From the NCBI RefSeq assembly GCF_008123515.1, contig NZ_VSSR01000013.1, forward strand, positions 1 through 64,000: a DNA stretch of 64,000 bases, read 5' to 3'. The notes under the pieces are model-generated. The model was not told the origin of the DNA and ran no database searches. It was given only the letters and a program-made list of their open reading frames with translations. A program made the translations under genes and the position numbers. Within the stretch, counting starts at the first letter, position 1. Each line of letters opens with the position of its first letter. The stretch comes from Bradyrhizobium cytisi. GTDB taxonomy: Bacteria > Pseudomonadota > Alphaproteobacteria > Rhizobiales > Xanthobacteraceae. This document shows, in pieces, positions 46,937 through 54,950 of this stretch.

Positions 46937-47275
46937 TCAGTAATCCTCTGCGAGCATAAGCAGGCCTACGCGGACCGTCTTCTCTGGATCTGACGGATCT
47001 TCGGAGCCGGAGTTCATGTCGGGCGCATAGTAGTCACACTTCCAGAAGAAGTTTCGATTGCAAAGCTCGAAGTTAATGAAGTCGTGCTCGTGGTGCGGGT
47101 CGTTGCCGGTGTCCCACGCATCGAACTCCGAAACCTTCAGCCATGCGGCGGACCTCACCATTTCAGGCAGAGCTGCCACGCTCGCCGTCATCATCATCAT
47201 GCCGCCGGCGAAAGTCTTCCGGAAGTTGTCGTTGAGCTCGCGAATGCGAGCCACCTTATCTCCTGCATCACTCAT
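46937..47275 (-). CDS. DUF3768 protein
   Basis: A 112-aa soluble protein of the DUF3768 family (recall): start RIRELNDNFRKTF, then TASVAALPEM, DTGNDPHHEHDFINFEL with the E-H-D-F signature, FFWKCDYY and a C-terminal RVGLLMLAEDY. The family is spread on rhizobial and sphingomonad plasmids and has no known function. The ATG is fixed by AGGAGGT; the longer upstream frame would give a false signal peptide. It lies 68 bp after the primase-like gene and precedes a terminator. Confidence 0.88.
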   Translation of the reverse strand: MSDAGDKVARIRELNDNFRKTFAGGMMMMTASVAALPEMVRSAAWLKVSEFDAWDTGNDPHHEHDFINFELCNRNFFWKCDYYAPDMNSGSEDPSDPEKTVRVGLLMLAEDY

Positions 47276-47343
47276 GCGGACCTCCTGTTGTGGAACCTCC
47301 GCAGCTAATTGTACCGTGAAAAGAAAAAGCCCTCCGAAGAGGG

Positions 47344-48132
47344 CTAGAAGAGTTCGACCGTATCGCAATGTTTCGTCGCCATCAGTGCCGCAAGCATTTC
47401 AACTTGAAGAGCCGTGATGTCGGTAAGGAAGCAAACGCAGTTGGTCACGCCGCTCTCGTGCGCCTTGAGAACGTCGAGCACGTCGCGTACGAGGTAAAGC
47501 GTACCGGCTTCCACTCGGTCGGCGCCGAAGATGATCTCCTGCGGGTTGATTCCGTTGGGGATGGTGAGCGACGGTTGCTCGTCGCCGAGCGATCGGCCGG
47601 CGAAACCAAGGATATTCCCGTCGCGGTCGCGGAGGGCAATCGCCAGCCTACCGCGGTTGGTGCCGGAACTTGCGTGTCCGGCTTTCCAGGCCTTGAGGGT
47701 CTCGGCCGATATGCCTAGGGAGGCCAGAGACGCATGCGACGCATCAAGACGCGCCGCATACGCCTCTGGGTCAAACGCCGGTTGCTTTCTTGCTTCCGGT
47801 GCTTGGGGAGCTGTGGCACGGCTTTTGCTAACTGTACTAGTACCGTTCTGTACAGTTCCGAAGGCGCGGTGAAGTTCTTCGGCCGCATCCTTCACGCCGA
47901 TGCCACGTATATGCGCGGTGAGCGCTATGACGTCACCACCGGTCTTTTTTGCGAAACAATAGAAGAGGCCTTTGGCCGGCGTGATGATAAGTGCACGATC
48001 GCCGCCGCTCCTACAGGTGGGGCAGGCGCCCCGGTACTGGCCGCCGTTAAGCGTCAAGTTGAGGCCAAGCATCTGCATGGCCTCCTCGATCGAGACACGG
48101 GTTTTCAGCTCCGCGAAATCCACGAAGGGCAT
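47344..48132 (-). CDS. CHC2 zinc-finger/Toprim primase-like protein
   Basis: A 262-aa protein with an N-terminal CHC2-type DNA-binding zinc finger (CPTC at about 37-40, then FYCF at about 58; the fourth ligand of C-F-x-C is replaced by CFAKK) and a C-terminal Toprim-like domain (about 190-250) with the strand-turn GTLYLVRDVLDVLKAH. In active primases the turn carries a Glu (V-E-G); here it reads VRD, so catalysis is doubtful. Such short primase relatives are frequent on plasmids and integrative elements. The start follows AAGGAT. It is divergent from the small gene at 48,317. Confidence 0.8.
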   Translation of the reverse strand: MPFVDFAELKTRVSIEEAMQMLGLNLTLNGGQYRGACPTCRSGGDRALIITPAKGLFYCFAKKTGGDVIALTAHIRGIGVKDAAEELHRAFGTVQNGTSTVSKSRATAPQAPEARKQPAFDPEAYAARLDASHASLASLGISAETLKAWKAGHASSGTNRGRLAIALRDRDGNILGFAGRSLGDEQPSLTIPNGINPQEIIFGADRVEAGTLYLVRDVLDVLKAHESGVTNCVCFLTDITALQVEMLAALMATKHCDTVELF

Positions 48133-48316
48133 GGGACCATCCTTTGGGTGAGTGGGGAGGTGCTTCTGCCGCTATTCTACCACCTGCTATACTGGGTGCA
48201 GATGCAGGTCGTGTGTGGAAAACCGGATGTCACGCTACAGCTGGCCGCGGCTGAATCGGCTCGAAGCTTGTGATCTGGTTTCCCGCACATGAACCAACCG
48301 CGGGAAGGAGAGTAAG

Positions 48317-48571
48317 ATGGACAGCATTTCTGAACGCGCATCTGCTAACGCCCGTCGTGGGCGCGATGAAGAAAAGCGCGAAGTTGATTATTTCGTGCGT
48401 GCAAAGACCGGACCTGGCCGCAAGGACTGGACAACCATCGGTGTTGCCTTTACCCGGCTCAACAATGAGCCCGGCTTTACGATCAAGCTCAACACCCTCC
48501 CCATCGACAAGAACTGGAACGGGTCGCTCATTCTCGTGCCTCCGTTCGTTGATGAGGTCGATGACGACTGA
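48317..48571 (+). CDS. Small plasmid-type protein (Y-x-V-R...W-x-x-I-G family)
   Basis: An 84-aa soluble protein. The pattern YFVRAKTG...WTTIGVAF...IKLNTLPID is that of a small protein family I recall from plasmids and other mobile elements of many proteobacteria; its role is not established. The start is marked by GGGAAGGAGAG. An ideal terminator follows 5 bp after the stop. It is transcribed divergently from the primase-like gene. Confidence 0.78.
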   Translation: MDSISERASANARRGRDEEKREVDYFVRAKTGPGRKDWTTIGVAFTRLNNEPGFTIKLNTLPIDKNWNGSLILVPPFVDEVDDD

Positions 48572-48576
48572 AGAAA

Positions 48577-48602
48577 AAAGGCCCCAATTTCTTGGGGCCT
48601 TT
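48577..48602. terminator. Bidirectional rho-independent terminator
   Basis: Perfect 11-bp stem AAAGGCCCCAA / TTGGGGCCTTT with TTTC loop. T runs on both strands fit convergent ends of the 48,317 gene and of the minus-strand ATPase/zinc-knuckle operon. Confidence 0.88.
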
Positions 48603-48605
48603 CAC

Positions 48606-48788
48606 TTATATCCCAACCGCCGGCATCTTGTCGGGGCAGTTGCGGGCGGTGTGGCCTTCCTTGTCGCAGTTGCTGCATTTTACCGGTGATCGCTTCTTCT
48701 TCTCTCCGGTAAAGAGAGCTGTCAGCTCCGCGTCGATTTCTTCACGCCGGGCGATTAAGTCTTTAGCTCGTTCGATGTCAATTTCCAT
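48606..48788 (-). CDS. CCHC zinc-knuckle protein
   Basis: A 60-aa protein: N-terminal charged helix (about 1-30, EIDIERAKDLIARREEID), then a classic zinc knuckle CSNCDKEGHTARNC, exactly C-x2-C-x4-H-x4-C as in retroviral nucleocapsids. Such knuckles bind single-stranded nucleic acid. The ATG shares its A with the stop codon of the upstream replication-relaxation gene (TAATG), and AAGGAGA lies before it, so translation is coupled. It is last in the minus-strand operon and followed by a terminator. In bacteria this motif is rare but known on rhizobial elements. Confidence 0.82.
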   Translation of the reverse strand: MEIDIERAKDLIARREEIDAELTALFTGEKKKRSPVKCSNCDKEGHTARNCPDKMPAVGI

Positions 48789-49618
48789 TAAGTCTCCTTC
48801 GAGATGATAAAGTCGGGGTGTCCCACTCGCTGAAACGGCTCATCGAGCAGGTGTATCAAGGGCTGCGGGTAGCTATCCCGCGAACCCAGGATTTCGATGC
48901 CCTTGAAGAGCAGGGCGGAGGATGACATGCGAAGTGCCTCCAGCATGAACGTCTGAATGTTCTTCGCGTGTGTGGGACTGGTCGTGATGTTTATGACCAT
49001 CATGTTTGGAATGAGGTCTTTGTAGCTTCCGGATTTCAGGACCGCCCGGTACTGCAGGATCTTTCGCAGATAGCTCGATGTGTTCAGCGTCGGTCGGGTT
49101 ATGGGCTCGTGCTGCCGGTCAGCCTCCAGGACGAAGTGGGTGTTGTTGATGGCGAACAGCTCGTCCGGTTGGAGCGCGCCGTCGTAGTGCTCCATGTGCT
49201 TCGAAAACTGATGAGAGATGGACGACGTAAATTGAAGGGGCTGCGCGCCGATGATGTCGGTCCGGTGCCTGAATTGAAGGCCGCGCTCTTTGCAGGCGAT
49301 TTCGAACGACATGACGATATCGGCGATCATCAACTGGTGCCAGAACTGGCGCGATTCGCGCCAACTGGTCGGAGTGGTGCCGTGTGCTAGCAGTTCGACC
49401 TTGCCTTTGGAGGCCAGCTCGTAAACGCGTGGGGAGTAGCGGTAGTTGGCCGAATTCTTTTGCTGCTCAGGTGCGGCGATGTAGCCGCGGCGGCGCAATG
49501 GGCCAAGATCACGTTTGCGATGCTGCGTAGAGCCGCCGTGATAAGCGGCGATAAAATTGCTCCGCAGATAGCGGTAGCGATCGAGCGCTTTAAAGGTGTC
49601 GAGATTATATGCTTCCAT
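48788..49618 (-). CDS. Replication-relaxation family protein
   Basis: A 276-aa protein resembling the Replic_Relax family (recall), whose founders are needed for plasmid replication/relaxation and mobilisation. The N-terminus is a winged-helix-like DNA-binding domain (about 10-80: RYLRSNFIAAY...LRRRGYI...YRYSPRVYELASKG). The larger C-terminal half has a nuclease-like beta-alpha pattern (NTHFVLEADRQHEP, with an acidic-basic cluster). The start is uncertain; ATG at 49,618 (MEAYNLDTF) fits the domain. It lies between the ATPase gene (81 bp upstream) and the zinc-knuckle gene (overlapping TAATG). Confidence 0.66.
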   Translation of the reverse strand: MEAYNLDTFKALDRYRYLRSNFIAAYHGGSTQHRKRDLGPLRRRGYIAAPEQQKNSANYRYSPRVYELASKGKVELLAHGTTPTSWRESRQFWHQLMIADIVMSFEIACKERGLQFRHRTDIIGAQPLQFTSSISHQFSKHMEHYDGALQPDELFAINNTHFVLEADRQHEPITRPTLNTSSYLRKILQYRAVLKSGSYKDLIPNMMVINITTSPTHAKNIQTFMLEALRMSSSALLFKGIEILGSRDSYPQPLIHLLDEPFQRVGHPDFIISKET

Positions 49619-49699
49619 AGGTTGGAAGATACGGCAGAACATCGGGGCGCATAAGGCCACCATGTTCGCACGTTCGCCATGTACTAACTCTATCGCGGG

Positions 49700-51652
49700 T
49701 TAAAAGTCTTCCACCTCATCGTTGGGGACAGAGTGCGGCTGCTCGTTGTGCGGTGGCGGAGATGGCGGCGGTGTAGAGGTCTTATGGGTCTCGGGTGCGG
49801 GTGGGAAGATGCTCATATCGAACTCTGGCACGTCGATAGCGATCGCTGCAGGAGTTTTATCGCGCACGAAACACGAGAACTTTCCGATTGGTAAGCGGAG
49901 GGCGGCGGAATCGACGCGGAAGCGCTTCGCCAAAGCTTCCGCGTCATCGTCACTGTTTGTCAGCCTGACAGCGCAGTTGTTGAGCGCATCCATGACATGA
50001 GGTTCGATTTGGCCGATGCGCTGGTGGGCCATTATGAGTGCAATCTTCTGACTACGGCACTCGTCCAATATCGTAGTTATCTTTGTGTCGCGTTTGATGA
50101 CCGTTTGGCACTCGTCAATGTAAAAGTAGACCGGCAGCTTTTGATCTTGGCGCAATTTAGAACGCGATACCGCAGCCATCCATACCATCGCAACGAAGAA
50201 GCGGCCAAAGAACTCTGCGCCATTTTCCCCTAATTCGTCCTTGGAATTGTCGATGATGATTATCTTCCCGCTGTCGAGGAGAGCGAAGAAGTTGGTGTTC
50301 GACTGCTGGGCGGTAAAGATTTTCTTCAGGTAGTCGTTGGATACCAACAGCCTCAAGCGTTGCAGTACCTCTTGTTTCGTTTCGTTGTATTGCCCGCCGT
50401 CAAACTCTGATTTGCGACCGTCAACAGAGAAGAAGTCGCGGTTCATTTCGTCTAATTGCATGACGTAGGGTTCTTGGTCTTTCCAGCCGTGCACCAAAAG
50501 CTTGCGGAACGTCTCAATAGTGGCGTCGGGAATCTTCAACATCAGGGCCAAGCAACAACGGAAGAGGGTTGTCTGCTTGGGAGTGAGCTTAGTGTCTAAG
50601 AGGGCAGAGAATATGTACTCAAGAAAGTCTAGGGTGCGGGTCGAGCTACCAAGCTGGAAGGGGTTTATCTCAACGTTGGATGGGTCAATTACGAGTGCGT
50701 CGCCGTAGCCTTTGTAGCTGTTGATGAGGTCGCCCTTGCTGTCCATCAATACGATGGTGCAGGACTTGGCGCGATCTTGTTTGATCAGGTTATGCAGGAG
50801 GTTCGTCTTACCGCGGCCTGGTGGAGCAACGATCCACGTGCCAGCAAAACGGCTGGAGTCGGGTATGCCGAAAGGCAGAGTGATCGGTCCAGGGGCAAAG
50901 TGATCGGCAAACCGATATAACGAGGTGCCGGAAAAAAGCTGTTGTTCAGGTGTTTGTGCGTCCCAGAGTTCTTGAACGTATTTGTCGTAGTCTTTCAGTT
51001 TGCGCTCGAACGCTTTGCGCTCGGAGGCAATTTTTGTCTCATCCCAGACGACAAACGTGGGGCACGGATCTTTCTTGGCTTCAGTGCGAGGCAGAATCGC
51101 TGAGAAGCTTGTGAAGTGATCCGCGAGTGCCTGATTGGCGGGACGCAACTCCTCAAAAGTCGGAACATAGGTGTAGGTAAAGAGACCCTTGTCAGACGTT
51201 CGTAGGGCTACTGGAAGGTTGTTGCCGTACTCGATCAGTGCGGCATTGGTGGCAGAGACAAGCTGCTCATAGAGTACTTGTGCCTGTGCAGGTCGCAAGA
51301 TCGTTTGGTCGAAAGTCGCCATGCCGTACACTGCACCCAAAATGGCGTGCGCTCTGTGGACCAAAAAGGGTTGGTAGCCGATGATAGGTGTTTGGGCAAG
51401 AAACTCCCGCATCGTAGGCATCGTAACGCCGTTCCACTCGTCGACGAGGTGTTGTTGCTGGCGTTTCTCTCGGCGCTGGGATGCTTTCAACTTGCTATGG
51501 CGGGAATACACGGCGAGCCATCGCTTAAAGGAGGGGTAGAAGCACAGCGCGCCGAGTCCAATGCCTATCAGCCAAAACAGTGTGGCCACTTGGTGGGGGG
51601 CTTGTTTGTAAAACCCCAAGATAAAAATGCCGATGAAAAAGAAGTAGGACAA
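49700..51652 (-). CDS. VirD4/TraD-like coupling ATPase
   Basis: A 650-aa membrane-anchored ATPase of the HerA-FtsK/type IV coupling class. Two membrane helices lie at the N-terminus (about 4-20 and 24-40). The Walker A motif is APPGRGKTNLL (about 285-295) and Walker B is PVYFYIDECQTV, followed by a coupling-protein-like sensor region (MAHQRIGQIEPHVMDALNNC). The C-terminus is Pro/Thr-rich and disordered. The TTG start is preceded by GGGG and is only 3 bp after the stop of the upstream paralogue, so translation is coupled. It should pump or hand over DNA at the inner membrane. Confidence 0.84.
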   Translation of the reverse strand: MSYFFFIGIFILGFYKQAPHQVATLFWLIGIGLGALCFYPSFKRWLAVYSRHSKLKASQRREKRQQQHLVDEWNGVTMPTMREFLAQTPIIGYQPFLVHRAHAILGAVYGMATFDQTILRPAQAQVLYEQLVSATNAALIEYGNNLPVALRTSDKGLFTYTYVPTFEELRPANQALADHFTSFSAILPRTEAKKDPCPTFVVWDETKIASERKAFERKLKDYDKYVQELWDAQTPEQQLFSGTSLYRFADHFAPGPITLPFGIPDSSRFAGTWIVAPPGRGKTNLLHNLIKQDRAKSCTIVLMDSKGDLINSYKGYGDALVIDPSNVEINPFQLGSSTRTLDFLEYIFSALLDTKLTPKQTTLFRCCLALMLKIPDATIETFRKLLVHGWKDQEPYVMQLDEMNRDFFSVDGRKSEFDGGQYNETKQEVLQRLRLLVSNDYLKKIFTAQQSNTNFFALLDSGKIIIIDNSKDELGENGAEFFGRFFVAMVWMAAVSRSKLRQDQKLPVYFYIDECQTVIKRDTKITTILDECRSQKIALIMAHQRIGQIEPHVMDALNNCAVRLTNSDDDAEALAKRFRVDSAALRLPIGKFSCFVRDKTPAAIAIDVPEFDMSIFPPAPETHKTSTPPPSPPPHNEQPHSVPNDEVEDF

Positions 51653-51655
51653 TCG

Positions 51656-52915
51656 CTACCCCATAAATTTCTGGATATCCCGTTCAACCTTTAAGCGAGT
51701 GCGAGTATGGCAGGCTTTCGTGCGCCTCTTCAAGGCCTTCAGTCTGTTTAAAGAGGGCGGCCTCTCAGGGTACAGGAAGCCTGCCGCGGTGCGAACTTCG
51801 CCTGGGTCGAGGTCCACCAAGACGCGCGGGTTCATTAGGCGGACGTGGAAGGAAAGCTCGTCTGCATCTTTCTTGTGGGTCTTGAACACGAACTTCTGCT
51901 CTATGCCGAGCACGTCATTACGGAGTCGCAATGAGAGTTCGTCCAGAAAGTTAACAGCGATCGTAAACCGCCTTTCGGGCAGTGGGAGAGGTGCTGAGAA
52001 AAAGCCGTAGTCGTTGATGATGACGTGCCCGGTACTGCGGGTGATCAGCAGCCCGCCCAAAAGCCGGGCGGTAATGTCGCCCAGTTTGGCCCGGTCCAGG
52101 TTGGCAATTATGACGGTCGTTTTGTTTGAAAACGTAGTGCGCGTTTGGCCGACGATATTGCGTATCATCGGAGACATCAGCAGCGTGCCGAGCTTGTTTT
52201 GTAGGGGCGCCAGGGCGGCTTGCCGTTGTCTTTGGTCCCAGCTGTTGATGACGTTCCAGTTGGCCCTAACTATCGGATCTCTGCACCGCCGCAGGAGCTG
52301 CTCGCTGAAAGTGGGATCGGTCAGAAGTTTTATGGTGCCGAGTAATGTTTCGTTGCTATCCAAAAGCAGCCTCAGACAGTTTGCCAGGATATAGTTCGAC
52401 TGTGCGCCCCAGCCGTTCGGCCACATGGCTTCGAAGTAGGCACACAGTTGCTCGGTTACGCGGTGTCGATCATCCGTCGACACCTTCTCCAGCACATTGA
52501 GCCCGACCGGCCGCGCCATATCGGCCGGGTCAAAGTACAGGGCGCGCTGCGTGAGGGCAGGGGGCAGCCGGTTGGCCGCCGCCCTGGCGAGCTCGCCCGT
52601 CGGGTCAATCACGGTGACCGTCGTTTCGTTTTGCAAAAGCTGCAAAAGTAAATTTGTTTTGTCGGCCGAGCCGATGAGCAAACGGTTCATGGTGTGAAGT
52701 CGCAACGCCAGCCCAAAGCTTTGCCGAATGGTGTAGGCGCGGCCCGGTGTCGGGCGCTGCGACGTGACAGCACGAAAGAACCAGTCCAATTTTATTGTAG
52801 CGTGAAGTAAACTGTCCGCCACTTTGTCCGTCTGGGCGCTTCGCGCCTCGACTAAATCCGTTTCTCCCGAGCGTGTGCGAGTGGCTTGGCTCTTTCGTCG
52901 AACATAAAAAGACAC
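51656..52915 (-). CDS. Degenerate TraD-like ATPase paralogue
   Basis: A 419-aa protein related to the coupling ATPase next to it, without membrane helices. The phosphate loop is reduced to IGSADKTNLL, keeping G and K-T but lacking the second Gly, and the Walker B region reads IAVNFLDELS. Other conserved blocks (VIDPTGELARAAANRLP; YFDPADMARPVGLNVLE) match the DPTGE-type segment of TraD/TraG relatives. It probably cannot hydrolyse ATP well and may be a non-catalytic partner in a mixed ring. The GTG start lacks a clear ribosome site. It is the first gene of the minus-strand operon. Confidence 0.7.
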   Translation of the reverse strand: MSFYVRRKSQATRTRSGETDLVEARSAQTDKVADSLLHATIKLDWFFRAVTSQRPTPGRAYTIRQSFGLALRLHTMNRLLIGSADKTNLLLQLLQNETTVTVIDPTGELARAAANRLPPALTQRALYFDPADMARPVGLNVLEKVSTDDRHRVTEQLCAYFEAMWPNGWGAQSNYILANCLRLLLDSNETLLGTIKLLTDPTFSEQLLRRCRDPIVRANWNVINSWDQRQRQAALAPLQNKLGTLLMSPMIRNIVGQTRTTFSNKTTVIIANLDRAKLGDITARLLGGLLITRSTGHVIINDYGFFSAPLPLPERRFTIAVNFLDELSLRLRNDVLGIEQKFVFKTHKKDADELSFHVRLMNPRVLVDLDPGEVRTAAGFLYPERPPSLNRLKALKRRTKACHTRTRLKVERDIQKFMG

Positions 52916-52936
52916 GGTAGTTGGATTTTAGCGGAG

Positions 52937-52952
52937 CGCGCGCTAGCGCGCG
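52937..52952. repeat. Perfect 16-bp palindrome
   Basis: CGCGCGCTAGCGCGCG, about 20 bp before the start of the operon with the ATPase genes. It may be a regulator-binding site or a short hairpin. Confidence 0.5.
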
Positions 52953-53059
52953 GAGCGTTATGAGAGAAGAAGAGCAGAAAGGGATTTAGTCGAGGCGTTA
53001 GCCGAAGCGGACAAGTGGCGGAAGTGTATGGCCCGTAAGGGGATTTTGGCCGGTGGACT

Positions 53060-53101
53060 CTGACAAGCAGGAGGTTGTAGGCTTGTCACTCTGCTTGTCA
53101 G
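53060..53101. promoter_or_regulatory. Inverted repeat cluster, candidate operator or oriT
   Basis: CTGACAAGCAG (53,060) and its perfect complement CTGCTTGTCAG (53,091) are separated by 20 bp that contain a third copy of the half-site, GCTTGTCA (53,081). It lies in the 260-bp gap between the ATPase operon and the AlpA-like regulator. Regulation by that regulator or nicking for mobilisation are the likely functions. Confidence 0.5.
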
Positions 53102-53173
53102 GGTAGTTTTGGTAGCTGCTGAGCGTGGCGAATAGGAAAGGGCGCGGTTTGGACGCCGCGCCCCTGCTCCTGT

Positions 53174-53383
53174 TCAGAGCTTCGGCAGTCTCGTTGACGC
53201 TCGGGCATCCAGCCAATCGAGCACCTCGCAGAGTCTCCAGACTCTTGGTGAGTTGCGATGCTCCGCGAGTTTGAAGCTCATCGGAAACTTCGCCTTCTCC
53301 TCCAAGCGGCCCAGATGCACCTTGCAATATCTAATGCCGAGTGCCTTCAGTCCTTTGTGGTCTACGATTTCCTTACCAGTCAT
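53174..53383 (-). CDS. AlpA/excisionase-like DNA-binding protein
   Basis: A 69-aa protein with a MerR/AlpA-type winged helix: IVDHKGLKALGIRYCKVHLG (recognition-helix region), RLEEKAKFPMSFKLA and RVWRLCEVLDWLDAR. This pattern is typical of prophage/ICE excisionase or AlpA regulators that control integrase and transfer genes. GGAGA precedes the ATG. It is upstream of, and in the same direction as, the ATPase operon, with an inverted repeat cluster between them. Confidence 0.82.
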   Translation of the reverse strand: MTGKEIVDHKGLKALGIRYCKVHLGRLEEKAKFPMSFKLAEHRNSPRVWRLCEVLDWLDARASTRLPKL

Positions 53384-53707
53384 GCGTCGTCTCCAAAGAA
53401 TGGAGCCGTGCGCACGGCTGAGGTTATCGGCCGAGAGGGAAGTGTAGCCGGTCTACCGGAAGTAGCAATATGAACATGGCGTACTCATGCGCTGCACAAT
53501 AGGGCCGGTACGCTAAAGCCCCAACTCTAGTTTCCATGTGGCAAGGGTTGCGAAGTGACCATTCGCCTAGGCTTCATGGGGCCTCGTCAATTGAGATGCA
53601 GTCGGATGTTGTTTGGCTTTCATCGACATGCGCTAGAAGGTATTTAGTACGGCAGAAGCGAATAGAGCTACGACGTCGCAGTGGATATCAACCGGCGCAA
53701 CGTCCGC
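53384..53707. other. Gene-free region
   Basis: About 320 bp with no reading frame that looks coding. It separates the AlpA-like gene from the stop of the NYN-domain gene. A small palindrome GCCGTGCGCACGGC is present near 53,407. Confidence 0.4.
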
Positions 53708-54343
53708 CTAGCACTTGTGCGGACTGCTTACCGCTGCACTAGCAGGAGTCGGCAACTTAGCGGCCGGTCGCCTCCGCATGTTGAGAGCTTTCACGTTGGT
53801 GACGCCCTGCTCAAAAACGATGCTTTCGGCATAGTCGTCCAGTTTGATAAAGCAGCCAATCTGTGCGGCCCAAGACTTCAGAGCCTTCGCACAAGTATCC
53901 TCCCAAGAGAGAACTTCGATCGCCCAGCCCCTGTCGTGAAGGCGCTGTAGGTCAGCGTGGAAACCGACGCCATCAGCATAACCACGGCCATCGCCAGTGA
54001 GAAGGACGGCTACCTGCGGCTGCGGTTCGTCGATAGCTGCGCGCAGCATTTGGACTTGCAGAGCTTGATCTACGGCCTGCTCTTTGCCGCTAGCAGCGCC
54101 TCTTTCGAATAGCTCGGGTCTGATTCCGGTCTTCTTTGCTAGTTGTTGCCAAACCGCCCAAACCTCTGGCGGAACCGAGCCAACACAATGTCCGCGCGCG
54201 AACTGACGACCTCCAATCGCGAGCTTCAGAAGGTTCTCAAAATCTATGCGAACGCCGCCTGTGCGCCGACCGAGTTTTTGTAGGGCTGCTTGCGCGCCAA
54301 TATATATATTGGAATTGTCCCAAAACACATAAACCTTCGCCAT
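53708..54343 (-). CDS. NYN-domain (PIN-like) putative RNase
   Basis: A 211-aa protein with an N-terminal NYN domain: VFWDNSNIYIGA (catalytic Asp, D-x-S-N), then KEQAVDQALQVQML with the second acidic residue and VLLTGDGRGYADGVGF with the third Asp cluster. This is the NYN/LabA-like nuclease fold, usually acting on RNA. The C-terminal 50 residues are Ala/Pro-rich. GGAGGT seven bases ahead fixes the start. It stands alone in the element; such genes occur in RNA-turnover and in defence systems. Confidence 0.82.
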   Translation of the reverse strand: MAKVYVFWDNSNIYIGAQAALQKLGRRTGGVRIDFENLLKLAIGGRQFARGHCVGSVPPEVWAVWQQLAKKTGIRPELFERGAASGKEQAVDQALQVQMLRAAIDEPQPQVAVLLTGDGRGYADGVGFHADLQRLHDRGWAIEVLSWEDTCAKALKSWAAQIGCFIKLDDYAESIVFEQGVTNVKALNMRRRPAAKLPTPASAAVSSPHKC

Positions 54344-54950
54344 GAAAATACCTCCGGAAATTCCGAGCGTTCTAAAAAAGTTAGGCGGCGAGGTTCAAAA
54401 ATCCTCGCCCAAACATGTGCCTTTCAAAAGTGACTGCGATTTATGAAGCGCGAGGACCTGAGGAGATCCGGACTTCGTGGGTACCAAGCCACCCTGCGGG
54501 CCGCCGAGATTGATCCTGGATAGGAAACTTCCCGGCCTTCTCAACATGTCTATTGAACACTCCTTGAACAGCGTCGACACCCATGGTTTAAGGAACAACT
54601 AGTTGGTTGCGCCAACATAGGTGTCCATAGCGGAACTTGCAACCAGTAGACGGCTCCCAAGTCTTGGGATGATCCGGGCCCAGTTCGTGCCATCTTGTGA
54701 TAACCAGAGAATGGCTGGTTTAGAAAGCGCCGCGGCTTCTTGCGATTACATGGCCGGCGAAGAGCTGAAGGCCAGAGAGGCGGCGTTCTCACCTTCGAAA
54801 TATAGGGCTACCGCTTCGCGGAGTGCTTTTGCAGCTCCTCGACTGGATCGCCCCCCGGTACGCTATCCGCTAGCATAGCGAGCCCACAACGCCGTGTTGG
54901 CATGGCCTCTGTTCTGGGAAATTTGATGCGGCGCATGATATAATATTTCT
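54344..54950. other. Gene-free region with hairpin
   Basis: About 600 bp without convincing genes; short open frames on both strands have no ribosome site and unlikely composition. A 7-bp stem GGCGAGG/CCTCGCC at 54,387-54,409 is followed on the minus strand by a T run, so it may end a transcript coming from the right. At the right end a TATAAT box lies six bases before the next gene. Confidence 0.45.
54939..54944 (+). promoter_or_regulatory. TATAAT -10 box, leaderless-type promoter
   Basis: A perfect TATAAT ends six bases before the GTG of the downstream gene, so transcription should start at or near the start codon. No matching -35 is obvious at 17 bp. Confidence 0.4.

Noticed and set aside
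54550..54878. Short overlapping open frames on both strands
   Set aside because: Low-quality composition and no start signals; treated as non-coding.
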